Of a stretch of 64,000 nt of DNA, positions 21,573 to 32,194 are shown in pieces. This DNA is from Entomohabitans teleogrylli. Lineage in GTDB: Bacteria > Pseudomonadota > Gammaproteobacteria > Enterobacterales > Enterobacteriaceae. A program made the translations under genes and the position numbers. Below the pieces are notes generated by a model. That model searched no databases. It saw only the letters and a list, made by a program, of their open reading frames with translations, and was not told where the DNA came from. The stretch lies in contig NZ_KQ947378.1 of NCBI RefSeq assembly GCF_001484765.1, positions 1 through 64,000 on the forward strand, in the 5' to 3' direction. Every line of letters begins with the position of its first letter. Position 1 is the first letter of the stretch.

Positions 21573-23018
21573 ATGAGTCTGAACCTGGTAACTGAGCAGT
21601 TACTGACTGCGAATGGCCTGAATCATCAGGATCTGTTTTCTATCCTTAATCTGCTTTCCGAGCGCCGTCTGGATTACGGCGACCTCTATTTTCAGTCCAG
21701 CTATCATGAGTCCTGGGTGCTGGAAGACAGGATCATTAAAGACGGATCGTACAATATTGATCAGGGCGTCGGGGTTCGGGCTGTAAGCGGAGAGAAAACC
21801 GGCTTTGCCTATGCCGACCAAATTGGCCGTCAGGGGCTGGAGCAAAGCGCCGCGGCGGCGCGCAGCATTGTGCGCGAGCAGGGGGAAGGTAAAGCGCACG
21901 TTCTGGGGGCCGTTGAGCATCAGGCGTTGTATACCGCCGTCGATCCGTTACAGAGTATGAGCCGTGAAGAGAAACTGAATATCCTCAAGCGGGTAGACAG
22001 TGTGGCGCGAGCGGCGGACAAGCGGGTCCAGGAAGTCAATGCCAGCCTGAGCGGCGTGTATGAAATGATTCTGGTGGCCGCCACAGACGGTACTCTGGCG
22101 GCGGATATACGTCCGCTGGTACGTCTGTCGGTGAGCGTACTGGTGGAAGAAGACGGTAAGCGGGAACGCGGTTCCAGCGGCGGCGGCGGTCGTTTTGGCT
22201 ATGAATGGTTCCTGGAGCCGGTAGACGGTGATGTTCGCGCCGATGCCTGGGCCAAAGAAGCGGTACGTATGGCGCTGGTGAATCTGTCGGCTATCGCTGC
22301 GCCTGCCGGGATGCTGCCGGTGGTGTTGGGCGCCGGCTGGCCGGGAGTCTTGCTCCACGAGGCCGTGGGACATGGCCTGGAAGGGGATTTCAACCGCCGG
22401 GGCACTTCGGTATTCAGCGGCCAGATGGGGCAGCAGGTAGCCTCTGAGCTGTGTACTGTGGTGGATGACGGCACTATCACCGATCGTCGCGGCTCCCTGA
22501 GCATTGACGATGAAGGTGTGCCGGGCCAGTACAACGTACTGATTGAAAACGGTATTCTGAAAGGGTATATGCAGGATAAGCTGAACGCGCGTCTGATGGG
22601 GGTATCCCCCACCGGAAATGGTCGTCGGGAATCTTATGCCCATCTGCCGATGCCGCGTATGACCAATACCTATATGCTGGCCGGTAAATCCACGCCGCAG
22701 GAGATTATCGAGTCCGTTGACTATGGCATTTATGCTCCCAATTTTGGCGGCGGCCAGGTGGATATCACCTCCGGTAAGTTTGTCTTTTCTACCTCAGAAG
22801 CTTATCTGATTGAGAAAGGCAAAGTAACGAAGGCGGTGAAGGGGGCGACGCTGATTGGTTCCGGTATTGAAACCATGCAGCAGATCTCCATGGTGGGTAA
22901 CGATCTGCGTCTTGATAACGGCGTCGGCGTCTGCGGTAAAGAAGGGCAGAGTGTGCCGGTCGGCGTGGGTCAGCCTACGCTGAAGGTGGATAACCTGACC
23001 GTTGGCGGTACTGCCTGA
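21573..23018 (+). CDS. tldD: Metalloprotease TldD
   Basis: A 481-residue zinc peptidase, equal in length to E. coli TldD, that pairs with TldE (PmbA) to degrade unfolded peptides, mature microcin B17 and process the CcdA antitoxin. The metal motif HEXXXH is H262-E263-AVG-H267 in [14 protein letters not shown], and the GGG(Q)VDI segment near the C-terminus is conserved. It is convergent with aaeR; the two stops are 21 bp apart and share a hairpin. Confidence 0.98.
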   Translation: MSLNLVTEQLLTANGLNHQDLFSILNLLSERRLDYGDLYFQSSYHESWVLEDRIIKDGSYNIDQGVGVRAVSGEKTGFAYADQIGRQGLEQSAAAARSIVREQGEGKAHVLGAVEHQALYTAVDPLQSMSREEKLNILKRVDSVARAADKRVQEVNASLSGVYEMILVAATDGTLAADIRPLVRLSVSVLVEEDGKRERGSSGGGGRFGYEWFLEPVDGDVRADAWAKEAVRMALVNLSAIAAPAGMLPVVLGAGWPGVLLHEAVGHGLEGDFNRRGTSVFSGQMGQQVASELCTVVDDGTITDRRGSLSIDDEGVPGQYNVLIENGILKGYMQDKLNARLMGVSPTGNGRRESYAHLPMPRMTNTYMLAGKSTPQEIIESVDYGIYAPNFGGGQVDITSGKFVFSTSEAYLIEKGKVTKAVKGATLIGSGIETMQQISMVGNDLRLDNGVGVCGKEGQSVPVGVGQPTLKVDNLTVGGTA

Positions 23019-23030
23019 TTCTGCTGTTTA

Positions 23031-23052
23031 CAGCCGGGATTATTCCCGGCTG
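23031..23052. terminator. Shared tldD/aaeR hairpin
   Basis: A 9-bp stem CAGCCGGGA (23031-23039) with TCCCGGCTG (23044-23052) and a 4-nt loop covers the aaeR stop codon. The plus-strand tail is GCTTTCC, so it is a modest bidirectional terminator. Confidence 0.6.
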
Positions 23053-23987
23053 CTTTCCTGAGCGCGTCCGTTGCGGGCTCTGACCGCCTGATACAACTGC
23101 GCCACTTCAACAAAGTATTCCGTCAGATAATTAATACACACCTCCACTTTGAGAGGCAGTTTGTCTTTTTCGGTATACAGGGCGTAAACCGGACGCGGAT
23201 CGGACTGGTAGCGCGGAAACAGGATCTCCAGCTCTCCGCGGTTAATCTCATCGATCACCCACATCAGCGGGACATAGGCAACTCCGGCTCCGGCGCGCAG
23301 CCAGCGGGTCAGGGTCATCGGATCGTTGGTGACAAAGCGCCCTTCGGGGGTCAGCCGGGTGGAGAGTCCTTCCGGCGCTACCAGTTCGAATTCATTATCG
23401 GGACGTACGCTGTAGGCCAGCCACGAATGGTTAGCCAAATCGGCCGGTTTCTCCGGCGCGGTATTCTGCGCCAGGTAGCTTTTGGCGGCGCAAACCACCA
23501 TTGGCATGGAACCGAGGCGCCGGGAAAACAGGCTGGAATCCTGGAGCGCGCCTACCCGAATCACCAGATCGAGGCCGTCGGCGATCAGGTCGGGAGCCGG
23601 AATACCGGTAACCAGATTGACCGTCAGCCCGGGATATTCGCGCAGCATTTTTGCCGTCATACCGGCCAGCACATTTTGTGCCATGGTTGAAGAACTGCCG
23701 ATGCGCAGGGTGCCGATGGGGGTGTTGTTAAACGAGTAAAGCTGCTCGTGAACTTCCTGCACTTCATGGAGCATCCGTCGGCAGCCCTGGTAGTAAATTT
23801 TCCCGGCTTCCGTCAGACCAATACTGCGGGTACTGCGGTTTAGCAGCTTGACCTGTAACTCATCTTCCAGTTTCGAGACAGTCTGGCTGATCGAGGAGAC
23901 GCTCATTTGCAACTGCCTGGCGGCGGCGGTAAAAGAGCCCAGCTCGACCACTTTGGCGAAAACCGACATGCGTTTCAGACGTTCCAT
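23040..23987 (-). CDS. aaeR: LysR-type activator AaeR
   Basis: A 315-residue LysR-family regulator (E. coli 309) of the aaeXAB efflux operon, which responds to aromatic carboxylic acids such as p-hydroxybenzoate. The winged helix-turn-helix includes GSFTAAARQLQMSVSSISQ (about 17-35), then a linker helix, and the two-lobed effector domain from about residue 90. It is divergent from aaeX, with 189 bp between the starts containing a CRP-like site and a 20-bp inverted repeat. The C-terminus (ARNGRAQESSRE) is slightly longer than in E. coli. Confidence 0.95.
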   Translation of the reverse strand: MERLKRMSVFAKVVELGSFTAAARQLQMSVSSISQTVSKLEDELQVKLLNRSTRSIGLTEAGKIYYQGCRRMLHEVQEVHEQLYSFNNTPIGTLRIGSSSTMAQNVLAGMTAKMLREYPGLTVNLVTGIPAPDLIADGLDLVIRVGALQDSSLFSRRLGSMPMVVCAAKSYLAQNTAPEKPADLANHSWLAYSVRPDNEFELVAPEGLSTRLTPEGRFVTNDPMTLTRWLRAGAGVAYVPLMWVIDEINRGELEILFPRYQSDPRPVYALYTEKDKLPLKVEVCINYLTEYFVEVAQLYQAVRARNGRAQESSRE

Positions 23988-24005
23988 TGTTAACTCTGAG
24001 TTAAA

Positions 24006-24021
24006 AGTGATTTAGATCACA
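24006..24021. promoter_or_regulatory. CRP-like binding site in aaeR-aaeX region
   Basis: AGTGA-N6-TCACA matches the CRP consensus TGTGA-N6-TCACA at 9 of 10 core positions. It lies 19 bp before aaeR and 156 bp before aaeX, so it could act on aaeR repression or aaeXAB activation. Based on consensus only. Confidence 0.55.
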
Positions 24022-24048
24022 AATTATAGATAACAGGATAACAGTTAC

Positions 24049-24068
24049 GTTAATATATTATTATTAAC
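24049..24068. promoter_or_regulatory. 20-bp inverted repeat, candidate AaeR operator
   Basis: Arms GTTAATA (24049-24055) and TATTAAC (24062-24068) are exact complements around a 6-bp A/T spacer. LysR regulators bind such dyads with a T-N11-A core. It is centred about 118 bp upstream of aaeX. The assignment to AaeR is inferred from position. Confidence 0.45.
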
Positions 24069-24176
24069 ACAACCAACACCGCACTCTCGCCCGGCCCTTC
24101 TGGCCATTCTATCCTGTTGCGTGATGTTGTTAAGAAAAACGATGTATCACCTGCATAAGTTTTACCCAGGATCACT

Positions 24177-24380
24177 ATGAGTCTATTTCCGGTTATCGTG
24201 GTATTCGGCCTGTCCTTTCCACCGATATTTTTTGAGTTGCTTTTGTCTCTGGCCCTCTTCTGGCTGGTACGCAGGGCGCTGACCCCGACGGGGATCTATG
24301 ATTTTGTCTGGCACCCTGCGCTTTTTAATACCGCGCTATATTGCTGCCTGTTCTGGCTGATATCCCGCCTGTTTGTTTGA
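24177..24380 (+). CDS. aaeX: AaeX small membrane protein (DUF1656)
   Basis: A 67-residue hydrophobic protein with two membrane helices (about 6-30 and 46-65), matching E. coli AaeX in length. It is the first gene of the aromatic acid efflux operon; its own function is unknown. The conserved segment [21 protein letters not shown] is present. It ends 7 bp before the aaeA GTG start. Confidence 0.95.
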   Translation: MSLFPVIVVFGLSFPPIFFELLLSLALFWLVRRALTPTGIYDFVWHPALFNTALYCCLFWLISRLFV

Positions 24381-24387
24381 GGTTGAT

Positions 24388-25320
24388 GTGAAAACACTAA
24401 CAAGAAAAATGAGCCGCACAGCCATCACACTGGTGCTGGTGGTTATTGCCTTCATCGCTATTTTCCGGACCTGGGTTTTCTATACCGAGTCGCCATGGAC
24501 CCGCGACGCTCGCTTCAGCGCAGATATTGTGGCTATCGCTCCCGATGTCGAAGGGCTGATCTCCGGTGTGGAGGTTCACGATAATCAACTGGTGAAAAAA
24601 GGTCAGGTTTTGTTCTCCATCGACCAGCCGCGCTATGTCAAAGCGCTGGAAGAGGCGGAGGCGGATGTCGCTTACTACCAGGCGCTGGCCAGTGAAAAAC
24701 GGCGTGAAGCCGGGCGCCGTAACCAGTTGGGCATTCAGGCGATGTCCCGGGAAGAGATAGACCAGGCCAATAACGTCCTGCAGACCGTACAGCACCAACT
24801 GGCGAAAGCGCAGGCCACCCGCGATCTGGCTAAACTCGATCTTGAACGTACTGTGATCCGCGCTCCGTCCGACGGTTGGGTGACTAACCTGAATGTTTAC
24901 GCCGGGGAGTTTATTACTCGCGGTTCCACCGCCGTCGCGCTGGTAAAACAAAATACCTTTTTCATTCAGGCCTATATGGAAGAAACTAAGCTGGACGGCG
25001 TTCGTCCCGGCTATCGGGTGGAAATTATCCCGCTGGGCAGCAATCGGGTGCTGCGCGGCACCGTGGACAGTGTCGCCGCCGGGGTGACTAACGCCAGCAG
25101 CAGTCGCGATGCGAAAGGTATGGCGACGGTTGATTCGAATCTGGAATGGGTACGCCTGGCTCAGCGCGTTCCGGTGCGCATTCGTCTTGATGAACAGACC
25201 GGCAATCTGTACCCGGCGGGCACTACCGCGACTATCGTTGTCACCGGTACCCGGGATCGCGATAGCGAGCATGAATCTTTCTTTATCAAGACGATGCATC
25301 GCCTGCGTGAATTCGGTTAA
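24388..25320 (+). CDS. aaeA: AaeA, membrane fusion subunit of p-hydroxybenzoate efflux
   Basis: A 310-residue periplasmic adaptor that pairs with AaeB to export aromatic carboxylic acids. It has an N-terminal anchor helix (about 12-30), a lipoyl-like half motif ([20 protein letters not shown], about 55-74), a hairpin of coiled-coil helices and a second lipoyl half ([14 protein letters not shown]). I chose the GTG at 24388, which gives the E. coli length and has GAGG five bases upstream. A TTG start at 24373 would overlap aaeX. Confidence 0.96.
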   Translation: MKTLTRKMSRTAITLVLVVIAFIAIFRTWVFYTESPWTRDARFSADIVAIAPDVEGLISGVEVHDNQLVKKGQVLFSIDQPRYVKALEEAEADVAYYQALASEKRREAGRRNQLGIQAMSREEIDQANNVLQTVQHQLAKAQATRDLAKLDLERTVIRAPSDGWVTNLNVYAGEFITRGSTAVALVKQNTFFIQAYMEETKLDGVRPGYRVEIIPLGSNRVLRGTVDSVAAGVTNASSSRDAKGMATVDSNLEWVRLAQRVPVRIRLDEQTGNLYPAGTTATIVVTGTRDRDSEHESFFIKTMHRLREFG

Positions 25321-25325
25321 TCGTC

Positions 25326-27293
25326 ATGGGCCTTTACTTTATCTCTCATCTGCACCTGCGCTTTGCGGTTAAGCTGGCCTGCGCCATCGTACTGGCGCTG
25401 TTTGTGGGTTTCCATTTTCAACTGGAAACCCCGCGCTGGGCAGTGCTGACGGCGGCAATCGTGGCCGCCGGACCGGCCTTTGCCGCCGGTGGAGAGCCCT
25501 GGTCCGGCGCTATACGCTATCGTGGCATGCTGCGTATTATTGGAACGTTTATCGGCTGTATCGCCGCTCTGATAATCATTATCGGGCTCATTCGCGCGCC
25601 GGTCGTGATGCTGTTGGTGTGCTGTATCTGGGCGGGGTTTTGCACCTGGATCTCGTCGCTGGTGCGGGTGGAGAACTCCTACGCATGGGGGCTTTCCGGG
25701 TATACGGCGCTGATTATTGTCATCACCATTCAGACTGAGCCGCTGTTGACGCCGCAGTTTGCCGTGGAGCGCTGTAGTGAGATCGTTATCGGCATTGTGT
25801 GCGCCATTGTGGCGGATCTGCTGTTCTCGCCGCGATCTATCAAGCATGAAATTGATCAGGAGCTCGACAGCCTGTTGCTGGCACAGTATCGCCTGATGCA
25901 GCTTTGTATCGCCCACGGCGATCGTGAAGAGGTGGATAATGCCTGGAGCGGTCTGGTGAGGCGCACCACGGCGCTGGACGGTATGCGCACTAATCTGAAT
26001 ATGGAGTCATCGCGCTGGGGACGCGCCAACCGGCGCCTGAAAGCGCTGAATACTCTGTCGCTGACGCTGATCACCCAGGCCTGTGAAACCTTCCTGATTC
26101 AGAATACCCGTCCGGAGTCGATTCCCGTTGAGTTTCGTGAAGAGTTTACCAAACCTATCGATAGCGTTAGCGCATTACACCAGCACCTGAAGCGGCTGCG
26201 GCGCATCATCGCCTGGACCGGTGAACATAACACGCCGGTAACGATTTACGCCTGGGTTGGCGCTGCGACCCGCTACCTCCTGCTGCGCCGCGGCGTGATT
26301 TCCAATACCAGAATCAGCGCGGTGGAAGAGGGAGTTCTGAGCGGCGAAGTGGTGGTGAAACCTGAATCAGCCGAACGTCATCACGCGATGGTAAATTTCT
26401 GGCGCACGACCATTTCCTGCATGCTGGGGGCGTTATTCTGGCTGTGGACCGGCTGGACTTCCGGCAGCGGCGCGATGGTCATGATCGCCGTGGTGACTTC
26501 ACTGGCGATGCGCCTGCCGAACCCGCGCATGGTTGCCATCGACTTTTTACTGGGGACTCTCTTTGCGTTGCCGCTGGGGGCGCTGTATTTCCTGGTGGTG
26601 ATCCCCAATACCCAGCAGAGTATGCTGCTGCTGTGTATCAGCCTCGCGCTGTTAGGATTTTTTATCGGGATCGAAGTGCAGAAGCGGCGGCTTGGCTCGC
26701 TCGGCGCGCTGGCCAGCACCATCAACATTATTGTGCTGGATAACCCCATGACCTTTCATTTCAGTACCTTTCTCGACAGTGCGCTGGGGCAACTGGTGGG
26801 TTGCTTTGTGGCGATGCTGGTTATCTTACTTATCCGGGATAATTCCCGGGAGCGTACCGGTCGCACGATACTCAACCAGTTCATGTCGGCGGCGGTGTCT
26901 TCACTGACCACCAATATGGCGCGTCGTAATGAAAACCACCTGCCGGCGCTATACCAGCAGTTGTTCCTGTTGCTGAATAAGTTCCCCGGGGATATCGCTA
27001 AGTTCCGCCTCGCGCTGACGCTGATTATTGCCCATCAACGACTGCGGGATGCGCCGGTGCCGGTCAATGACGATCTCTCGGCGTTTCACCGCCAGCTGCG
27101 TCGCACCGCGGACAAAGTGATCTCCGCCTCCAGTGATGATAAACGGCGGCGTTACTTTGGACGCCTGCTGGAGGAGTTAGAGGTTTATCAGCAAAAACTC
27201 CACGTCTGGGACGCATCGCCGCAGGTGACAGAGCCAGTGCGCAGACTTACCGATATTCTCAATAAATATCAGAATGCCCTGACGGATAATTGA
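25326..27293 (+). CDS. aaeB: AaeB, p-hydroxybenzoate efflux transporter
   Basis: A 655-residue inner-membrane transporter of the FUSC/aromatic acid exporter family, equal in length to E. coli AaeB. Two membrane blocks (about 13-150 and 365-505), each with six helices, are separated by a cytoplasmic domain, and a further soluble domain ends the protein. It starts 5 bp after aaeA. The aaeXAB transcript ends at a clear hairpin 17 bp after the stop. Confidence 0.97.
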   Translation: MGLYFISHLHLRFAVKLACAIVLALFVGFHFQLETPRWAVLTAAIVAAGPAFAAGGEPWSGAIRYRGMLRIIGTFIGCIAALIIIIGLIRAPVVMLLVCCIWAGFCTWISSLVRVENSYAWGLSGYTALIIVITIQTEPLLTPQFAVERCSEIVIGIVCAIVADLLFSPRSIKHEIDQELDSLLLAQYRLMQLCIAHGDREEVDNAWSGLVRRTTALDGMRTNLNMESSRWGRANRRLKALNTLSLTLITQACETFLIQNTRPESIPVEFREEFTKPIDSVSALHQHLKRLRRIIAWTGEHNTPVTIYAWVGAATRYLLLRRGVISNTRISAVEEGVLSGEVVVKPESAERHHAMVNFWRTTISCMLGALFWLWTGWTSGSGAMVMIAVVTSLAMRLPNPRMVAIDFLLGTLFALPLGALYFLVVIPNTQQSMLLLCISLALLGFFIGIEVQKRRLGSLGALASTINIIVLDNPMTFHFSTFLDSALGQLVGCFVAMLVILLIRDNSRERTGRTILNQFMSAAVSSLTTNMARRNENHLPALYQQLFLLLNKFPGDIAKFRLALTLIIAHQRLRDAPVPVNDDLSAFHRQLRRTADKVISASSDDKRRRYFGRLLEELEVYQQKLHVWDASPQVTEPVRRLTDILNKYQNALTDN

Positions 27294-27309
27294 GTGTGTC
27301 CCGAAAGCT

Positions 27310-27336
27310 AAAAGCCGACGCTCTGCGTCGGCTTTT
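27310..27336 (+). terminator. aaeXAB terminator
   Basis: An 11-bp stem AAAAGCCGACG (27310-27320) with CGTCGGCTTTT (27326-27336) and a 5-nt loop. The arrangement is symmetrical, but no minus-strand gene needs it. Confidence 0.92.
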
Positions 27337-27385
27337 CTATACTTAACTGCGGACAACGGGATCATCTATTCGTCAGGAGGCAAAA

Positions 27386-28837
27386 ATGGTGACAACTCTT
27401 CAGGACAGCGAACTTTTCCGCACCGGCTATCTGGTCGATGGCGTCTGGCATACGGCACACCATACCTTTGAGGTTGTTAATCCGGCCAGCGGCGAAGTGA
27501 TCGCTCAGGTCGCAAAAGCCGGCCGCCAGGAGACTGAGGCGGCTATCGCCGCGGCAAGCCAGGCCTTTCCCGGCTGGCGGGCAAAAACCGCTAAAGAACG
27601 ATCGGAGATTCTCTACCGCTGGTACCAGCTGATTCTCGAAAATAAACGCTGGCTGGCGGAACTGATGACCACTGAACAGGGCAAACCCCTTAAAGAAGCC
27701 GCCGGCGAAGTCGAGTACGCCGCCAGCTTTATTCAGTGGTTTGCCGAGCAGGCCAAGCGCGCCAATGGCGAGATTATTCCGCCGGTGAAGCCGGGCTCGC
27801 GTATTCTGGCGACGCGTGAGCCTGTCGGCGTCGTGGCCGCGATTACCCCGTGGAATTTTCCGATGGCGATGCTGACCCGTAAACTGGGGCCAGCGCTGGC
27901 GGCGGGATGTACCGGAGTTATCAAGCCGGCAAATAACACTCCGCTCTCTGCTTTCGCCCTGCTGGAGTTGGCCAAAAAAGCGGGAGTGCCGGACGGCGTC
28001 CTGAATGCCGTAGCCGGTAATACGGCTGAAATCAGCGACGCCATCATGGCCAGCGAACAGGTACGGAAGATCTCCTTTACCGGCTCAACGGCGGTGGGGA
28101 AAACGTTAATGCGTAATGCCGCTCAGACCATGAAAAAAGTCTCCATGGAACTGGGGGGCAACGCGCCGTATATCGTGTTTGACGATGCGGATATTGAGGC
28201 GGCGGTGAAAGGTGCGATTGCCAATAAATTCCGTAACGCCGGGCAGGTGTGCGTCAGCGTTAACCGCTTCTTTATTCATGATGCCGTCTACGACCATTTT
28301 GTTCATGAACTGGCCGAAGCGGTTAATGCTCTGAAGGTCGGTAATGGGTTAGAGGATGGCGTAGTGGTTGGGCCGCTGATTGAGCCTGCCGCCGTGGATA
28401 AAGTGCGCGAGCATGTAGACAATGCCGTCGAACTGGGCGCACGCGTTGTGGCGGGCGGGAAACCCCATCCACTGGGCGGTAATTTCTGGCAGCCGACAGT
28501 ACTGGTTGACGTCACCGATGAGATGCTACTGGCTCGCGAAGAGACCTTTGGCCCGGTGGCGGCCTGTTTCCGATTTACCTCTGAAGAGGAGGTGATCGCG
28601 CGTGCGAATAACACGCCTTATGGTCTGGCTGGGTACTTCTATACCCAGAATTTGCAGCGCGTATTCCGTGTGGCGTCAGCGCTGGAGTGTGGCATGGTGG
28701 GAATTAACGAATGCGCCGTCTCCACCGAGCTGGGTCCGTTTGGCGGCGTCAAAGAGTCAGGACTCGGTCGCGAAGGGTCGGTGCTCGGGCTGGAGGAGTT
28801 TATGGAAGTGAAGACCTGGCATCTGGGCGGTTTATGA
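27386..28837 (+). CDS. Aldehyde dehydrogenase, succinate-semialdehyde dehydrogenase-like
   Basis: A 483-residue member of the aldehyde dehydrogenase superfamily closest by eye to GabD-type succinate-semialdehyde dehydrogenases, which oxidise the aldehyde to succinate. The cofactor-binding segment is TPWNFP (154-159), with K180 in VIKPANN and GSTAVG (233-238). Catalytic E255 is in MELGGNAPY and nucleophile C289 in FRNAGQVCVS. GabD usually has TCVC here, so the second cysteine is replaced by serine. The position after KPA is N, not the S linked to NADP use, so NAD may be the cofactor. It follows AGGAGG and the aaeXAB terminator and is absent from this site in E. coli. The substrate cannot be fixed; an aromatic aldehyde is possible. 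Confidence 0.85.
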   Translation: MVTTLQDSELFRTGYLVDGVWHTAHHTFEVVNPASGEVIAQVAKAGRQETEAAIAAASQAFPGWRAKTAKERSEILYRWYQLILENKRWLAELMTTEQGKPLKEAAGEVEYAASFIQWFAEQAKRANGEIIPPVKPGSRILATREPVGVVAAITPWNFPMAMLTRKLGPALAAGCTGVIKPANNTPLSAFALLELAKKAGVPDGVLNAVAGNTAEISDAIMASEQVRKISFTGSTAVGKTLMRNAAQTMKKVSMELGGNAPYIVFDDADIEAAVKGAIANKFRNAGQVCVSVNRFFIHDAVYDHFVHELAEAVNALKVGNGLEDGVVVGPLIEPAAVDKVREHVDNAVELGARVVAGGKPHPLGGNFWQPTVLVDVTDEMLLAREETFGPVAACFRFTSEEEVIARANNTPYGLAGYFYTQNLQRVFRVASALECGMVGINECAVSTELGPFGGVKESGLGREGSVLGLEEFMEVKTWHLGGL

Positions 28838-28858
28838 TGGTTCCGCAGCGGTGACTGA

Positions 28859-29128
28859 ATGAAAATCTTTACCTTCGATTTTAAACAGATAACCAGTACC
28901 GGGGAGTTTTATCGCAGTTTTACCCGGTTATTTGCTCTGGAAACCCAGTCGGTTCACGATCTGGATACACTGTGGGATATCATCACCGCCGGCGCGTTGC
29001 CGTTACCGCTGGAGATAGAATTTATCCACCTCACGGAGTCGGGACGCCGGCGTTACGGTGCGCTGATTCTGTTGTTTGAGGAAGCGGAGGAGGAGCTGGA
29101 AGGTCAGCTGCGTTTTAATATTCGTTAA
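28859..29128 (+). CDS. yhcO: YhcO, barstar-family protein
   Basis: An 89-residue acidic protein of the barstar fold (E. coli YhcO is about 90). Barstar inhibits the RNase barnase, but enterobacterial YhcO has no known partner, and no barnase-like gene is visible nearby. Conserved features are the N-terminal [10 protein letters not shown] strand and the central [14 protein letters not shown] helix region. It lies 21 bp after the aldehyde dehydrogenase with only a weak ribosome binding site, so it may depend on that transcript. Confidence 0.9.
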   Translation: MKIFTFDFKQITSTGEFYRSFTRLFALETQSVHDLDTLWDIITAGALPLPLEIEFIHLTESGRRRYGALILLFEEAEEELEGQLRFNIR

Positions 29129-29130
29129 GA

Positions 29131-29159
29131 TAAAAAAGCCCCCGCGTAGCGGCGGGGGC
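29131..29159 (-). terminator. yhcN (first copy) terminator
   Basis: Read on the minus strand, GCCCCCGC (29159-29152) pairs with GCGGGGGC (29145-29138) around 6 nt, followed by TTTTTTA. Because the T run is on the minus strand it serves the yhcN side, although the stem could also slow yhcO transcription. Confidence 0.88.
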
Positions 29160-29185
29160 AAGTCGTCAGATCAGACGACGAGGGT

Positions 29186-29452
29186 TTATTTATAGAGTTC
29201 TGCAGTGACATGCCAGTGGTCGCCAGTGCGTGCCTCAATAATGTGGTAAGCGGAAGCGCCTTTGGCATCGGCTTTTTGTGCTAGTTTTTCATTCATATCC
29301 ATCGGTGTACTGCCTATCTCATCAACGGTAATGGTGCCCAGGGACTGCATATTCTGGGCCTGCTCGCTGCTCACCTGATGAGCTGCGGCGCTGGCGCCAA
29401 AAGAAATCACAGAAAAAAGGCTCAGTGCGGCAATTGCTAATTTAGTTTTCAT
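29186..29452 (-). CDS. yhcN: YhcN family periplasmic protein, copy 1
   Basis: An 88-residue exported protein of the YhcN/YdgH (DUF1471) family, small stress-linked periplasmic proteins. The signal peptide is MKTKLAIAALSLFSVISFGASA; the mature domain has AQNMQSLGTITVDEIG and ends HVTAELYK. The start at 29452 has TGGAG 8 nt upstream and is preferred over ATG at 29458. It is more than half identical to the adjacent copy 2, and is the more divergent of the two from E. coli YhcN. Confidence 0.88.
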   Translation of the reverse strand: MKTKLAIAALSLFSVISFGASAAAHQVSSEQAQNMQSLGTITVDEIGSTPMDMNEKLAQKADAKGASAYHIIEARTGDHWHVTAELYK

Positions 29453-29566
29453 CGACATAACTCCAGAGTTCGGTATGAACAACGGTCGGGGAGGATTTTG
29501 ATTGTTCTGCCTGGGACCGTTGTGGTTGAGAATGACTATATTGCTCAGATAGCGTGTTGAAGACGA

Positions 29567-29830
29567 TTATTTGTACAGTTCTGCGGTGGCATGCCACAGG
29601 TCGCCGCTGCGCGCTTCAATGATGCGGTAGGAAGAAGCGCCGTGCTCATCGGCTTTTTTGCTCAGCATGGTATTCATATCCATGGGTGTGCTGCCGACTT
29701 CGCTGACTGAAATAGTGCCGATAGATTCACGATTCTGGGCCTGCTCAGCGTTGATTGGCGTAGCGGCAAAAGCGCCAAAAGACAGCATGGACAGAACACT
29801 TAATGTGGCAACAGTAGTTTTAATGCTCAT
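29567..29830 (-). CDS. yhcN: YhcN family periplasmic protein, copy 2
   Basis: An 87-residue DUF1471 protein, the same length as E. coli YhcN and closer to it than copy 1. In E. coli YhcN is induced by acid, cytoplasmic pH stress and peroxide. The signal peptide is MSIKTTVATLSVLSMLSFGAFA, and the mature end is DLWHATAELYK. It has a good ribosome binding site (GAGGAAAAAATC before ATG). The 113-bp gap to copy 1 has no clear terminator, so the pair may be co-transcribed. Confidence 0.94.
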   Translation of the reverse strand: MSIKTTVATLSVLSMLSFGAFAATPINAEQAQNRESIGTISVSEVGSTPMDMNTMLSKKADEHGASSYRIIEARSGDLWHATAELYK

Positions 29831-30189
29831 GATTTTTTCCTCGTCGTATTCTTTTATGGAGTCATCGTTTCGTGACTCTCATCACAAAAACAAGTATACA
29901 CTAATAACGTAAAAAATTAATACTCTGCTAATTGTTATCAATGAAACTTTATCATAAGGATATCTTTTATTTATTCATTTCAGTTATTAAAATAGCTGTA
30001 TTATTACGCAGGTCATGTTAATAATGTGTAAAATCATGGAGATGGAACCCATTTGCGTTTCGTGCGGTTTTCAGCGCAGAGGATGTTTTGAATGTGACAA
30101 CGCAGACGTTTGGCGGATGAGTGGTGTTTTATGCTGATGAAATTGTGGGGAAAGCGGCCGGATACTCCGGGAGAAGTATCCGGGGGCGA
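29831..30189. other. yhcN-argR intergenic region
   Basis: 359 bp, very A/T-rich from 29880 to 30050, which should hold the yhcN promoter. A 9-bp hairpin, CCGGATACT (30158-30166) with AGTATCCGG (30175-30183), lies just after the argR stop and may end argR transcription, although its minus-strand T tail (GCTTTCCCC) is weak. No other gene is seen. Confidence 0.6.
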
Positions 30190-30663
<474 letters not shown>

Positions 30664-30705
30664 TCACCGATAATCAGGCTGAGGATTAACATTATTATGC
30701 GGTTA

Positions 30706-30723
30706 TATGAATTTTTATTCAAA
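30706..30723. promoter_or_regulatory. ARG box (ArgR operator)
   Basis: TATGAATTTTTATTCAAA matches the 18-bp ARG box consensus (TNTGAAT-W4-ATTCANW) at all informative positions. A weaker half-conserved box may lie 3 bp away at 30685-30702. The location upstream of argR fits autorepression. Confidence 0.85.
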
Positions 30724-30802
30724 TAGCGTAACCACAGAAAGCGGGAAATAATGTTATGAAAGGCGGCGATCTTACCAAAATATGCTGTGAATAGACATGC
30801 CG

Positions 30803-30845
30803 TGTGTCATAGCTCATAAATTCGATAAAAGTAACGTAAATGTTA
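30803..30845 (+). promoter_or_regulatory. mdh control region: CRP-like and ArcA-like sites
   Basis: TGTGT-N6-TCATA (30803-30818) matches 8 of 10 core CRP positions. GTAACGTAAATGTTA (30831-30845) matches the 15-bp ArcA consensus GTTAATTAAATGTTA at 12 of 15 positions. E. coli mdh is activated by CRP and repressed by ArcA-P without oxygen, so these fit. The mdh start is 245 bp further on; the rest of the 430-bp argR-mdh gap is A/T-rich with no gene. Confidence 0.5.
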
Positions 30846-31054
30846 TTGTTTTGATGTTGTTATGCTGAACAAAGTGAGTGTAATGTAACCAGTTGCCAGT
30901 ACGACAAACTCTGGCGCGATGAGCCGAACAGGCTACCTTTAGTTACCTGAGGGATGAAAAATTTTCAGGGAAAGGACTGCGTAATATCGCATTCCTGCCG
31001 CAGGAAGATTGTCATACTTCCGGGTCTGAATTATCGTCGCTTCAGAAGAAGTAA

Positions 31055-32029
<975 letters not shown>

Positions 32030-32055
32030 TTCACATCAGCAAGTCTGCCAGGTAT

Positions 32056-32082
32056 AACCGGAACTCAGGTTCCGGTTTTTTA
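32056..32082 (+). terminator. mdh terminator
   Basis: A 9-bp stem AACCGGAAC (32056-32064) with GTTCCGGTT (32069-32077), a 4-nt loop and a T run, 26 bp past the mdh stop. Confidence 0.92.
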
Positions 32083-32194
32083 TTGTCGCAAAATCCCGGC
32101 TGCGGCATCGCCGCGCGCCGCTCAGGGGGTTTAGCGCGTGGTGGGCATCAGCAGGATTGAGTAGGGTAAAGGAGGCTCTGCCTCCTTTACGATG

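Noticed and set aside
27338-27343. TATACT as -10 of the aldehyde dehydrogenase gene
   Set aside because: The corresponding -35 would lie inside the aaeXAB terminator stem and does not match consensus.
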